Under the pieces are notes generated by a model. That model was not told where the DNA came from, did no database searches, and saw nothing but the letters and a program-made list of their open reading frames with translations. 64,000 bases of DNA, taken from positions 193,916,954-193,980,953 of the forward strand of contig CM019063.1 in assembly GCA_009667805.1 (NCBI GenBank), written 5' to 3'. Both the position numbers and the translations under genes were made by a program. Of this stretch, positions 59,101 through 62,259 are shown one piece after another. The stretch comes from Leptobrachium leishanense (lineage: Eukaryota; Chordata; Amphibia; Anura; Megophryidae). The stretch's first letter is position 1. Each line of letters starts with the position of its first letter.

Positions 59101-61301
59101 TATACCGTAGTTCTGTCACCATGTATTACTGCAAAACAGCTAGAAGGAGCAGCCACAGCACCACCCTCACTGCATCAAAACTTATTCGCTGCATTACAAC
59201 AGACAGGAGAGGACAGAATACAGGGAGTTCTCTGCGGCCACTCACTACTGTACAGAGTTAAGATTCATGGGGTTATAAATCCCTCTGACTCAGAATGTAG
59301 TCCATAATGTGCTGTATGCAGGCATTATGCCCTCATTCTTTTTGTATTTTTTTGGAAGCTGCTTTGTAAGACCTCATTCTCATTATGATTACTACAAATA
59401 CTTAGAAATATGAGGGAGATAAACAAAATTTTTTGTTTGTTTGCTACTCACAGGGTTATTCAAAGAGATTCGAAAAGTCACCGCACGTTCGGTGACTTTT
59501 CGTTCTCTTCAATTCGGTTTGTTTTGCCGATCCCATTTCGGTGACCCTGCGGTGTATTCAGCAAGCACCACAGGGTCCCCGAATTGCAGGGAAAAGCTGC
59601 CGCAAACCCAATGAAAACTCACCGCAAAACCCAGCGAATGCACGCCGAAAACCCTCAAAAACATCTGGATTAACCTGCCGAAAACCACAGAAAAACCCGA
59701 ACAGGAGCCGATCGCAGCCTTCGACACCGCAGAAGAGGCATTGAATAAATTAGCAAAACAGTTTGTATGAATGTGTGAAAGTGAAACGCTGTTTGTAAAG
59801 AAACTACTGAGCGAAAATGTCTCAAATTTACATATGAGGTCCAGGGAATGATAATAAAAAGGGCTGTTACAGAAAAAAGAAGAAAACTTTAAAAAAAAAA
59901 AAAAATCAGAAAAATGCTTAAAATATCCTAAAAAAATCTATAAATAAAGAGACTCTTTACTGCAGAATTTTATAATGAACGGTTTATTAGATATTGAATT
60001 AAAACGGGAATATTTTTAACATTGAAGCCTATGGGATTCTCCTGAATAAATTTGCCGCATGAAACCACCGAATGGCAGGGCATTAGGGGAACCTTTCACT
60101 GCTGGTTTGTGCTCTCTGAATAGCCGAAGCAGTGCTTTTTCATGGGATTTCACTGCCCTCGAACAGGCACCGAACAGGCACCGTATGTTCAGGCAATTCG
60201 CTAGGATTTGGCGAATTGCCTGCTCTCTGGATAGCCGAATGGCCAGGAAAGGTAACCGAATGCTGATTTTCAGCGTTCGGTTACCTTTCTCCAGCAAATC
60301 GGAGCTCTTTGAATAACCCTGTCAGTAATGGTAGTGAAGGGACTAATGTGTCCAGCCTATTATTTGTTAGCCAATGGAGGTGGTGATGATATTGTAATAT
60401 AGTTTTATTATGCCGTGTGTCTTTTCGGTAGGGTTTACGTTGTTCCCAAGTTTGCAGAGAAGGGTTTCCCAGAATGCCAGCCTTGGTTTGCCACATGTGT
60501 TGTCTGAAAACGGGTGCATTTGGCCAGGTGAGCGAAATTCCTCAGATGCTTGTCATTGTCTGTTATGGTTTTTTTCCTCTCTTAAATTCTTATCTTACCT
60601 TTTCTCTAACAGTCGTCCTCTTAATGAAGGATTTCTCTGAAACAGTCTTCTTTTCTCAAACCTACATGGAGTGTCTTGGTGATCACAGATCCATGTTTCA
60701 TCCTTTTGATGATGGGTATAAACCAGTTCTATGTATCAACACATGTCTGCCATTACCTGTGCCCACCATCATAAATGTTACTCGTAGTGCCCAAGGCTGT
60801 GGAGCCATTCCTTATTTACGCATTTATTTTTGTTTCCAATTCTCTCCTTTTTCTTGTTTTGTTTATAACCGTTGCTTGTGCCTTTTCTTGCTATTGTACA
60901 TTATAGATAGCTTTCATCACTTTTTTGTTTCTTCACGTGTCCTTCCTTTTCCTTCTACCCTCTACTAAACCATGTCCTGTTTTGTAATCCTTATGCTCCT
61001 GTTTAGCTTTTCCTGAACAAAGACAGCTGTGCTGTGTGTGGTTCCCATGCTGCCTATATGAGTAAAGAGGCTTTTCAGTGTCCTCAACACTACAGGTAAA
61101 CTGAGAACTTGCCATCAGTAAAATATTTCCCTCTACATTTCTCTAACCATCTTATTTCTTTCCAGAATTGGAAGAAATTGCTGTATAGTTTGTGAATCGC
61201 CAATCCTGGCTCCACTGTCTCCTTCACCAGCTATGCTGTGCAACCATTGTGGCTTCTTTCCAACCTGTATTTCCATTCAGACTTTTAAAAATTTTGTATG
61301 A
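4172..61301 (+). CDS. DUF4062-NACHT STAND-type ATPase gene, 14-exon model (5' end incomplete)
   Basis: This is a spliced gene. Exons are 4172-4342, 22930-23114, 27412-27736, 47056-47174, 47689-47917, 48018-48126, 48333-48469, 53596-53793, 55424-55636, 55818-56012, 56454-56675, 60432-60527, 61007-61095 and 61166-61301. Every junction is GT/AG and phase-compatible, totalling 2424 nt and ending in TGA. Domains in order: a DUF4062-type N-terminus ([16 protein letters not shown], then [10 protein letters not shown] and a GELDRC helix), a NACHT core with Walker A EPGLGKSS and Walker B LYIFIDA, a winged-helix-like NPLWL segment, a helical region, and a C-terminus with 14 cysteines in about 107 residues. 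The domain pairing is known from TEP1, NPHP3 and NWD1, which act as NTP-driven scaffolds or switches. No WD40 or TPR repeats follow here, so the ligand is unknown. The orthologue is not settled; I give no symbol. Confidence 0.85.
4608..5264 (-). pseudogene. Tc1 transposase, C-terminal part
   Basis: Minus-strand frames give [31 protein letters not shown] (first catalytic Asp), HGGGNIMLW, and [16 protein letters not shown]. Several frameshifts break the DDE catalytic domain. The N-terminal part lies at 13113-13497, separated by a later insertion. Confidence 0.9.
6384..7457 (+). CDS. L1 ORF1 protein (transposase_22-type RNA-binding)
   Basis: 357 codons, uninterrupted. The order fits L1 ORF1p: a disordered Pro/Ser-rich N-terminus, a coiled coil around residues 75-150 ([19 protein letters not shown]), an RRM starting [17 protein letters not shown], then [18 protein letters not shown] and a C-terminal domain with [16 protein letters not shown], ending in a basic tail. 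Family function is RNA chaperone and coat of the L1 particle. The start ATG follows the GC-rich leader. Confidence 0.92.
   Translation: MGKPRRPPATPGTSETIGDPQTCAMRQFLTPLTDAMQAPMRDKMAATPASSAPSSPTRSNGSWDFPPELHQLLSSLPTKADLAASTSGLQDSLLAEIRGLRKELGSLQHRVQHVETTQAQQSETLTIHTSSLQSQNQILQTMARHLEDLENRGRRNNIRVRGLPELEQSPSDLKNTLLRLFNGLIQRNLDAEIEFERLHRALRPKGPPGTPPRDVVCCLLRHTVKEEIMEAARQSRTIIFDDVSISLFQDLSPATLQSRRLLRPLTAALQERRIAYKWLFPFGMQVRTDDGLITLRSELDLPAFLEALALPKDVLPTWPDLTQMYTPSFGAPSRTQRPRRRRYSSTRTMMPSDTQNR
8192..11959 (+). pseudogene. L1 ORF2 (endonuclease / reverse transcriptase), frameshifted
   Basis: Begins [20 protein letters not shown]. Visible are AP-endonuclease motifs ([24 protein letters not shown]), RT motifs ([51 protein letters not shown] near 10309) and the C-terminal HMWWSCP Cys-His region. 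About five single-base or small indels (near 9060, 9940, 10450 in a C run, 11330 and 11580) break the frame, so the copy is dead. Confidence 0.93.
13113..13497 (-). pseudogene. Tc1 transposase, N-terminal part
   Basis: Starts [20 protein letters not shown] on the minus strand, the paired helix-turn-helix DNA-binding region of Tc1 transposases, followed after a frameshift by [20 protein letters not shown] and [12 protein letters not shown]. It joins in register to the catalytic part at 5264 once the insertion is removed. Confidence 0.9.
13681..14004. mobile_element. Harbinger-like MITE in the Tc1 inverted repeat
   Basis: Inverted ends ggctgtggtcacacaagtg and cgctcgtgtgaccgcagtc, flanked by TAA on both sides (a TWA duplication as in PIF/Harbinger). 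Tc1 sequence resumes directly after it. No coding content. A much shorter relative lies at 21443. Confidence 0.75.
14096..14341. mobile_element. Small inverted-repeat insertion in the Tc1 end
   Basis: Tc1 sequence (aataaacctac) stops and resumes at attaaaattatagac. The piece between begins aatggcgtgcacagcc and ends with the complement-like gcgcacc, giving weak inverted ends. Exact borders are uncertain; non-coding. Confidence 0.5.
14462..15647 (+). pseudogene. L1 ORF1, one frameshift
   Basis: Starts [19 protein letters not shown]. An N-terminal low-complexity part runs to about 14850, where one frameshift sends the frame to a stop at 14884. The rest reads on in the next frame with [17 protein letters not shown] (RRM), [18 protein letters not shown] and [17 protein letters not shown] single indel separates it from an intact RNA-binding protein. 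Confidence 0.9.
16583..20403 (+). pseudogene. L1 ORF2, nearly intact, three late frameshifts
   Basis: Begins [20 protein letters not shown]. The endonuclease ([24 protein letters not shown]) and whole reverse transcriptase ([47 protein letters not shown] near 18712) lie in one frame. Frameshifts near 19215 (a G run), 19825 and 20080 hit only the C-terminal part, which still shows CWRC, H and C in the L1 zinc-knuckle spacing (C-x2-C-x8-H-x4-C). Confidence 0.94.
20930..21155. other. Unassigned intron DNA
   Basis: No gene or bounded repeat is visible in this piece between the Tc1 end and the next MITE. Confidence 0.4.
21156..21287. mobile_element. Foldback MITE, gggcactattcca family
   Basis: Arms gcagtattccaaagttggtgctaac-like on the left and aactatggaatagggccc on the right fold back on each other almost completely. 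The ends resemble the larger elements at 3.07, 58.35 and 62.26 kb. Confidence 0.6.
21443..21518. mobile_element. Tiny Harbinger-like MITE
   Basis: 76 bp with ends ggctggggttacacgagtg and cacccgtgtgaccag, flanked by TTA on both sides. It is an internally deleted relative of the element at 13681. Confidence 0.6.
21522..22430 (-). mobile_element. L2/CR1-like LINE 3' fragment, interrupted
   Basis: On the minus strand, 22315-22200 encodes [17 protein letters not shown], the conserved tail of L2/CR1-type ORF2 proteins. The far end (21530-21640) is a typical 3' UTR ending in a tacagcactacggaacttg-like box. A piece at about 21685-22070 with an aataaa signal is unrelated and probably a further insertion. 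Confidence 0.6.
22428..22559. mobile_element. hAT-type MITE, worn
   Basis: Ends ggtcagcaaacctggc and gccaaggttgctgaac are complementary and match the cleaner element at 28526. The inside contains the paired ttttggaactat and atgtagttccaaaac. The duplication is not clear. Confidence 0.5.
22930..23114 (+). CDS. STAND gene exon 2 (DUF4062)
   Basis: Acceptor tcattccag, donor CG|gtaagc, ending two bases into an Arg codon. It begins [13 protein letters not shown], which continues the ERELLVKQ end of the previous exon exactly as family members do. It contains CDLRWGIP and [11 protein letters not shown] and ends ILLGQ, the core strand-helix pattern of the domain. Confidence 0.92.
23115..24126. other. 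Intron 2, unassigned part
   Basis: AT-rich intron with T runs and, near 24040, a C homopolymer. No gene or bounded repeat recognised. Confidence 0.4.
24127..25190 (+). mobile_element. L1-derived internally deleted element
   Basis: The start (gcatggccagcggcgagc, then gagctccacacg) resembles the 5' ends of the two full-length L1 copies, and the end is an A-rich tail at 25160-25190. Neither ORF1 nor ORF2 motifs are present. A short aaaaaatgt may be the duplication but merges with the tail. Probably a non-autonomous L1 derivative. Confidence 0.5.
25256..25470. repeat. Purine-rich irregular tandem repeat
   Basis: About seven loose units of 25-35 bp containing aataaaatggaagaaatgtg-like sequence. 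Non-coding. Confidence 0.6.
25779..26300. repeat. Dispersed repeat copy 2 plus C-rich array
   Basis: 25779-26060 matches the block at 1809-2060 base for base over long stretches (cattcttactttgtgcagtg onwards). It is followed by a C-rich array with ctcatctcattaaagccccc units, paralleling the layout at 2226-2600. It is a second truncated copy of that composite. Confidence 0.75.
26582..26764 (-). CDS. Unknown short open frame
   Basis: Sixty codons on the minus strand with normal amino-acid composition ([17 protein letters not shown], then [13 protein letters not shown]), unlike the low-complexity frames around it. The first part faintly recalls discoidin-like (F5/8 C) strands. It may be a fragment of a retrocopy or transposon gene, or chance. 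No splice partners or neighbours support it as a gene. Confidence 0.2.
   Translation of the reverse strand: MMQVIIELGKPKDINEVRVRFQTKSLTKLELVPASFRLLVGERGDVTSVLCNRIGKLSIH
27230..27352. mobile_element. hAT-type MITE
   Basis: Inverted ends agggatctcaaacttg and agagtttgagatcct, with the paired interior ggagttgtagttcgga and ccgcaattcccagaattc typical of this small foldback group. It ends 60 bp before exon 3. Confidence 0.6.
27412..27736 (+). CDS. STAND gene exon 3 (end of DUF4062)
   Basis: Acceptor cttcttctag, donor AAG|gtaaca. The first base completes the Arg codon of exon 2, giving [14 protein letters not shown]. It includes a [13 protein letters not shown] segment matching the S-x-T-E-x-E-I helix of TEP1/NPHP3-type domains, then a Lys/Glu-rich stretch ending ASTGVDK in phase 0. 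Confidence 0.92.
27737..28299. other. Intron 3, unassigned part
   Basis: No gene or bounded repeat seen between exon 3 and the Penelope-like fragment. Confidence 0.4.
28300..28866 (+). pseudogene. Penelope-like element, GIY-YIG endonuclease remnant (left part)
   Basis: From 28384 it encodes [19 protein letters not shown], the GIY-YIG signature of Penelope-like retroelements. After the inserted MITE it resumes with [15 protein letters not shown] and [15 protein letters not shown], the conserved tail of the same domain. In-frame stops show it is dead. The 3' part continues after the LTR element at 33729. Confidence 0.75.
28526..28658. mobile_element. hAT MITE inside the Penelope remnant
   Basis: Inverted ends caggggtcagcaaccttggc and gccaaggttgctgacccctg, with a perfect 8-bp duplication ccctatgg on both sides. 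133 bp, non-coding. Confidence 0.92.
28867..29948 (+). repeat. 5' LTR
   Basis: 1082 bp. It contains AATAAA signals near 28996 and 29273, a palindromic stretch at 29098-29170 built from atccgaaccatccggttcgg, and a cluster of GATCCGAA motifs at 29380-29705. It ends at CCGTCA, after which the internal leader begins tactggtggcagcggtggga. Confidence 0.93.
30002..30249 (+). pseudogene. LTR element leader ORF, frameshifted
   Basis: Begins [20 protein letters not shown] and continues in another frame as [18 protein letters not shown] and [19 protein letters not shown]. It sits where gag normally starts, is charged and helical, and has no recognised domain. A frameshift near 30065 interrupts it. Confidence 0.5.
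30497..31519 (+). CDS. LTR element acidic internal ORF
   Basis: 340 codons, very rich in Glu, Asp, Trp and Leu (for example [36 protein letters not shown]), with heptad-like helices in the middle and a Gly/Pro-rich C-terminal repeat region. No zinc knuckle, protease or polymerase motif. It ends by frameshift in the second copy of a 160-162 bp tandem repeat; the original frame probably ran on to about 32366. It may replace gag in this element. Confidence 0.55.
   Translation: METHSPPGAASEDATFPTEERCSCAGTYADVKVVLARELQEGLEQDQGSTEELWYEALDHERDCHDVDIPSDADVYREQYAVRAAFLQGRAPEGWEDELWSLVQEEVALDAAYRALRWLTAAPAVRPLGGSSVAGPRYGGTGLLYEGMAADPDFGEETEERMEDILERRELEIPSDSRDSVFEELESLAEREWELEVAYRRLLDGVPQSSLSSPWWDGSAEEVDSPQVWDLWEAEADSWVPVGGSSEEVTPLTPQEDRVAEATGPAGEETDGSPGMGCAQPSIAPGGEVTILPQGDLQPAEELATGQSAAGLCPLPEVCQEGQTDGPPGWVVRNLGCPGG
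31307..31860 (+). repeat. 160-162 bp coding tandem repeat inside the LTR element
   Basis: Units start at about 31307, 31469, 31629 and 31791 (gatggtcccccgggatggg). Spacings of 162, 160 and 162 bp mean one step is out of frame, which ends the acidic ORF. More diverged units with agagctggcaacggggcaga continue to about 32310. Confidence 0.9.
32633..32648 (+). promoter_or_regulatory. Polypurine tract
   Basis: gggggagggggaggag lies immediately before the 3' LTR, the position and composition of a plus-strand priming site. It fixes the element's orientation as plus. Confidence 0.9.
32649..33728 (+). repeat. 3' LTR
   Basis: 1080 bp, almost identical to the 5' LTR. Visible differences are A/C near 29074/32855, a missing G in caataaag(g)cag and a missing C in ctacatc(c)gaag. 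Ends at CCGTCA before tagtata. Confidence 0.93.
33729..34300 (+). mobile_element. Penelope-like element, 3' part
   Basis: Continues the remnant broken at 28866. It lacks coding sequence but contains ggtgaaacgcgtctcggcg near 34217, a box I associate with the 3' region of such elements. The right border is unclear. Confidence 0.45.
34301..34968. other. Intron 3, unassigned part
   Basis: No gene or clear repeat seen. AT-rich, possibly more Penelope-like 3' sequence. Confidence 0.35.
34977..35112. mobile_element. hAT MITE
   Basis: Ends cagtgatggtgaaccttg and caaggttcaccatcactg are perfect complements, flanked by ccttaata and ccttatta (7 of 8). 136 bp, with inner arms catctgggg/ccccagatg. Confidence 0.88.
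35121..36447. other. Intron 3, unassigned part
   Basis: No gene seen. A small foldback lies at about 36258-36330 (gttcaataacactgctgcag with ctgctgaggtattgaac). The rest shows no bounded element. Confidence 0.4.
36448..37040. mobile_element. TTAA-ended MITE, right end not found
   Basis: Begins at TTAA with ttaaagggacactctact, the start of a common piggyBac-like MITE type in amphibians. It contains palindromes gtgttgcgcgcaagaggatg/gcgcgcaacactaa and cgtcatcgcgctgaaagcgc. The matching right end is not seen, so it may be truncated. Confidence 0.45.
37107..37271. repeat. Near-perfect palindrome, 82-bp arms, 1-base spacer
   Basis: The arms 37107-37188 and 37190-37271 are exact complements around position 37189. 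The arm contains cgtttcagtcc, a box typical of Penelope-like inverted terminal repeats. Either two such repeats meet head to head, or it is a cloning or assembly foldback. Confidence 0.95.
37271..37312. repeat. TA dinucleotide microsatellite
   Basis: About 40 bp of alternating T and A directly adjoining the palindrome. Confidence 0.95.
37631..39587 (-). mobile_element. L1-like 5' fragment with an embedded L2/CR1 piece
   Basis: Flanked by the 12-bp direct repeat atggatacacat (37619-37630 and 39588-39599). Read on the minus strand it starts gggggcggagccgactgcag, like an L1 5' UTR, and ends in an A-rich stretch at 37631-37645. No ORF1 or ORF2 motif remains. A plus-strand L2/CR1-like tail occupies 37670-38255. 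Confidence 0.5.
37670..38255 (+). mobile_element. L2/CR1-like LINE 3' end
   Basis: The plus strand encodes [18 protein letters not shown] and, after a stop, [19 protein letters not shown], the typical end of such ORF2 proteins. The 3' UTR ends caatgtatccttcctggtaa and then an aataaataaataa tail. Confidence 0.75.
39672..40042. mobile_element. Possible foldback MITE
   Basis: Left cgatatcaatactagtatcg and right ggtatcggtactcgctatc are loosely complementary, with inner arms ggcctcccggccaatcacg and gattggccaggaag. Borders are not certain. Confidence 0.35.
41150..41290. repeat. Tandem units shared with 2028-2215
   Basis: Two units of about 60 bp with ctccacagcaataaagctca and cacagtaatgtg, matching the tandem units near the left end of the window. 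Confidence 0.7.
41373..42491. mobile_element. Solo LTR
   Basis: 1119 bp beginning TGTAGCGC and ending GCGCTACA (perfect 8-bp inverted termini), flanked by tata on both sides. Two diverged copies of a tttccgctgcgcgtttat-like segment lie inside at about 42130-42310. No internal retroviral sequence remains, so it arose by LTR-LTR recombination. Confidence 0.75.
42492..42536. repeat. AT microsatellite
   Basis: Alternating AT tract that also served as target for the next Tc1 insertion. Confidence 0.9.
42537..44146 (-). mobile_element. Tc1/mariner element 2
   Basis: Starts cagtggcaataaaagtatgt after TA and ends actttttcttgccactg. Inverted repeats are long (about 200 bp). Length 1610 bp is normal. 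Transposase on the minus strand. Confidence 0.95.
42740..43771 (-). pseudogene. Tc1 transposase, decayed (element 2)
   Basis: The N-terminus at 43771 reads [12 protein letters not shown], followed by [20 protein letters not shown] and [19 protein letters not shown], and a DLNPIE-type end near 42950. Frameshifts and stops separate the pieces. Confidence 0.88.
44768..46114 (+). pseudogene. Tc1 transposase, split by a solo LTR (element 3)
   Basis: Starts [20 protein letters not shown], then [38 protein letters not shown] and [16 protein letters not shown]. The LTR interrupts after LRLICT, and after 45816 it resumes with [24 protein letters not shown] and [11 protein letters not shown] frameshift near 44848, stops and the insertion kill it. 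Confidence 0.9.
45246..45811. mobile_element. Solo LTR inside the Tc1 transposase
   Basis: Starts TGTAATG and ends CATCACA, with a perfect 5-bp duplication gtacc (45241-45245 and 45812-45816). It contains four to five tandem units of about 45 bp with cctcatcgactacgttgcct and ccgacccgg at 45465-45650. Different from the other LTRs here. Confidence 0.9.
46316..47055. other. Intron 3, last part
   Basis: AT-rich, no gene or bounded repeat recognised, up to the acceptor of exon 4. Confidence 0.45.
47056..47174 (+). CDS. STAND gene exon 4 (linker helix)
   Basis: 119 nt between acceptor ccatcatttag and donor TG|gtaaga. It encodes [18 protein letters not shown], an amphipathic helix expected between DUF4062 and the NACHT core. 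It was found from phase: exon 3 ends in phase 0 and exon 5 needs two bases, and 119 nt supplies them. The joined codon is TGG (Trp). It is too short to stand out as an open frame. Confidence 0.8.
47357..47545. mobile_element. Possible Harbinger-like MITE in intron 4
   Basis: ggccggtgtcagacgagtgc after TTA resembles the left end of the elements at 13681 and 21443, and TTA also follows 47545. The right inverted end is poor. Confidence 0.35.
47689..47917 (+). CDS. STAND gene exon 5 (Walker A)
   Basis: Acceptor tttgtttag, donor CCG|gtgagt. It encodes [18 protein letters not shown], the typical F-x-G-R-E-x-E-x leader of STAND ATPases, then [15 protein letters not shown], the P-loop. The first P-loop position is Ser where Gly is usual; the essential GKS is intact. 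Confidence 0.92.
48018..48126 (+). CDS. STAND gene exon 6
   Basis: 109 nt, acceptor cacccacag, donor CAAG|gtaaga, leaving phase 1. It encodes [12 protein letters not shown], the hydrophobic strand with HFVG that follows the P-loop helix in NACHT proteins, then [17 protein letters not shown] closer-looking acceptor at 48069 would break the frame, so 48018 is preferred. The intron before it is only 100 bp. Confidence 0.88.
48333..48469 (+). CDS. STAND gene exon 7 (Walker B)
   Basis: Acceptor ttttcttag, donor CAG|gtaaac, with the first two bases completing a Glu codon. It encodes [11 protein letters not shown], a Walker B strand (four hydrophobics then Asp) in the right place about 90 residues after Walker A. 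Confidence 0.92.
48960..50121. mobile_element. Foldback MITE, copy 2, split by an LTR-like insert
   Basis: Outer ends ttaacttccctggcggt and accgtcagggaggttaa are inverted repeats. The hairpin part at 49809-50118 matches the element at 1107-1430. The left arm is separated from it by the insert at 49011. Confidence 0.7.
49011..49760 (+). mobile_element. LTR-like insert
   Basis: Begins tgtgacagaacacgctgtca and carries a transcription-end-like gtaataaacagtcctattct near 49510, ending around ggcaggtgtgaca. Layout and length suit a solo LTR, but I cannot find a clean duplication. Confidence 0.4.
50540..51060. repeat. GC-rich palindrome series in the Helitron
   Basis: Successive inverted repeats, such as gcagccgggtagaggctgc facing gcagcctctacccggctgc (three times), and acccaagccccggtcacgtg facing cgcggcttgggt. 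Long frames here are compositional. Confidence 0.9.
51095..52500. repeat. Helitron minisatellite array, about 75 units
   Basis: Units of 17-20 bp such as gagctgggggcaaatccat and gtgctgggcaaatccat, with the G-run length and gag/gtg as the main variables; from 52250 the unit changes to gggcagtatccacgtgct. On the minus strand no stop occurs in any of the three frames over about 1.3 kb, so frames of 436-580 codons overlap. These are not proteins. Confidence 0.95.
52513..52540 (+). other. Helitron 3' hairpin and CTAG terminus
   Basis: Six-base stem ctgccc/gggcag with loop tct, spacer gctttacaa, then CTAG. An extra copy of the hairpin with its flank (caatagactgccctctgggc) lies at about 52330-52350, without the CTAG. 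Confidence 0.88.
52541..53595. other. Intron 7, right part
   Basis: No gene or bounded repeat recognised before exon 8. Confidence 0.4.
53596..53793 (+). CDS. STAND gene exon 8 (sensor region)
   Basis: 66 codons, phase 0, acceptor ctactccag, donor AAG|gtaaac. It encodes [19 protein letters not shown] then ISSTPY, matching the W-L-P-x-x-L-P and sensor-1 strand of NACHT ATPases, and a [13 protein letters not shown] segment typical of the next subdomain. Confidence 0.92.
54068..55275. mobile_element. Large inverted repeat, Penelope-like
   Basis: Arms of about 440 bp (54068-54520 and 54832-55275) are imperfect complements; for example aaggtggtggtgcacaatat faces atattgtacaccaccacctt, and aagcaagtagcaggcgtccc faces gggacgcctgctacttgctt. 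The 310-bp centre has acgttttaacccaattactg, a box seen in Penelope-like terminal repeats. Lies within intron 8. Confidence 0.75.
55424..55636 (+). CDS. STAND gene exon 9 (winged-helix boundary)
   Basis: 71 codons, phase 0, acceptor ttgcatag, donor AAG|gtgaaa. It encodes [18 protein letters not shown], the conserved P-L-x-L-x-x-x-x-E-L-R-x-F pattern that marks the NACHT-associated helical domain in TEP1 and its relatives, then [12 protein letters not shown]. Confidence 0.93.
55818..56012 (+). CDS. STAND gene exon 10
   Basis: 65 codons, phase 0, acceptor tccttccag, donor AAG|gtaacc. It encodes [17 protein letters not shown], which fits the winged-helix part of STAND proteins (a short helix, then 'G/S-L-T-E-x-E-L'), and ends [10 protein letters not shown], the F-x-H-x-S strand of the same domain. 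Confidence 0.92.
56454..56675 (+). CDS. STAND gene exon 11
   Basis: 74 codons, phase 0, acceptor gggtacag, donor AAG|gtaacc. It encodes AVEQSFL directly after SVAK (the usual continuation) and a helical stretch with [19 protein letters not shown], resembling the 'E-L-P-Y-H-L' segment that closes NACHT modules. Confidence 0.9.
56766..58228. mobile_element. Harbinger-like non-autonomous element in intron 11
   Basis: Ends ggctggccgtccactggcac and gtgccagtggacggctggcc are inverted repeats (one mismatch), flanked by TTA on both sides. 1463 bp including a later hAT insertion. Roughly 60-bp tandem units with ttaactatacaatg lie at 57300-58020. No transposase. Confidence 0.88.
57362..57851. mobile_element. 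hAT MITE nested in the Harbinger-like element
   Basis: Ends cagggctcaaaattt and aaattttgagccctg are perfect complements, with the perfect 8-bp duplication ctataaaa. 490 bp, non-coding. Confidence 0.93.
58351..58944. mobile_element. MITE of the gggcactatt family, copy 2
   Basis: Shares ggtgattgtgctagcttccg and cacaggttttccattagcat-type blocks with the copies at 3069 and 62260. Outer ends are worn. Confidence 0.5.
59451..60321. mobile_element. Foldback element, cagggttattcaaagag ends
   Basis: Inverted ends cagggttattcaaagag and ctctttgaataaccctg are perfect, flanked by TCA on both sides. 871 bp with several inner hairpins. A smaller relative lies at 61605 and a partial one near 48675. Confidence 0.85.
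60432..60527 (+). CDS. STAND gene exon 12 (cysteine-rich)
   Basis: 32 codons, phase 0, acceptor ttcggtag, donor CAG|gtgagc. In the phase dictated by exon 11 it encodes CSQVC and VCHMCC spaced as metal ligands. The other frames also look protein-like, so the frame rests on phase and on continuity with the next two cysteine-rich exons. Confidence 0.7.
61007..61095 (+). CDS. STAND gene exon 13 (zinc-finger-like)
   Basis: 89 nt, acceptor tcctgtttag, donor CAG|gtaaac, phase 2. It encodes CAVC, thirteen residues, then CPQH: a C-x2-C-x13-C-x2-H metal-binding pattern. Confidence 0.82.
61166..61301 (+). CDS. STAND gene terminal exon 14 with stop
   Basis: Acceptor atttctttccag after a 70-bp intron. 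The first base completes an Arg codon and 44 further codons run to TGA at 61299-61301. It encodes NCCIVCESP and [11 protein letters not shown], completing the cysteine-rich tail. The phase fits exon 13 exactly. I see no clear AATAAA in the first kilobase downstream. Confidence 0.8.
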
Positions 61302-61604
61302 ATAGTGAACACACACAGACCTCTTGACTTCAACAATGTTAGTTGCTCCAATCACCTCCCTGTATCCCGTAATCAAAAGAAATATCATGGGACCACATTG
61401 TTCATTGGTACAGGACAAAGACATGGCCTTTTAGCCCAACAAGAAATGTACATTGTATTTAAAAACTCCTTTCAAACTTGACCTGTTTATCCAAACCCTC
61501 AGTGGATCCTGACTGCAAAACTGAAGTGGCACTCTTCACGTCATAACCATAAGATCTTATATTCATTGCATGGTTCAAGACCTCTCTCTCTCCATGCACT
61601 GATG
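61302..61604 (+). other. Presumed start of the STAND gene 3' UTR
   Basis: Non-coding sequence after the stop codon. No canonical AATAAA is visible, so the transcript end is not located. Confidence 0.35.
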
Positions 61605-61829
61605 GGCTTATTCAAAGAGCAACTTCGGGAAAACACTGCCATTATTGCAATGGTGACAGTCGCCAGTGTTTCATAAAAGGGAGTTTCATAAAAGGGAGCT
61701 TCACTGTAAAGCTTCTGCTGCCACTGTTTGGATTTTTCGTATGTGAAATGCTAGCGTTTGACGTTGCAACAATGGAGATTTTAATCAGTGTTTGCAACTT
61801 TGGAAAATGCCATTGCTCTTTGAATAGCC
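61605..61829. mobile_element. Small foldback element
   Basis: Ends ggcttattcaaagagcaa and ttgctctttgaatagcc are inverted repeats and match the ends of the 59451 element. Confidence 0.75.
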
Positions 61830-62259
61830 TACATAGTATTTTCTAGCTGCAAGTTTATAAAATTCTCACCGCTTTTTGTGTTCCTTTCTTTGGGAGGCAA
61901 ATGAGGAGCAATTCCTATGGTTTAGAATTTGCACAAAATTGTGAGCAGTGCATGCAAAGTGAGTTTACATTTCACAAACCCTACTCATCTATAGTTAGCA
62001 CTAACTTTGCAATACATTTAAATGGGATTCACTCCCAGCTTGGAATGTCCACTTCTACCTTTTTAGGTAGGGGGGGTTGGTATTTTAATTAAGATATGCT
62101 AAAGATATGTAACTTTGCATTACATGGTTAGACTTGATATTGCTTGGCATGCCTGGTGATGACTATAATCACAACACTGATGTGTGTATAATGATCTCAC
62201 TGGGTAATCATTTCTGGAAGTACCATTGGTATCGGCAGACATTGCTTTCCAAACCTTGG

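Noticed and set aside
60474..60968. 164-codon frame running through exon 12 and into the next intron
   Set aside because: It is in a different frame from the exon phase and crosses a strong donor at 60528; the cysteine pattern supports the spliced reading.
4172..61301. Naming the gene TEP1, NPHP3 or TTC41
   Set aside because: Shared domains are clear, but the length and cysteine-rich end do not match what I know of these proteins, so a symbol would be a guess.
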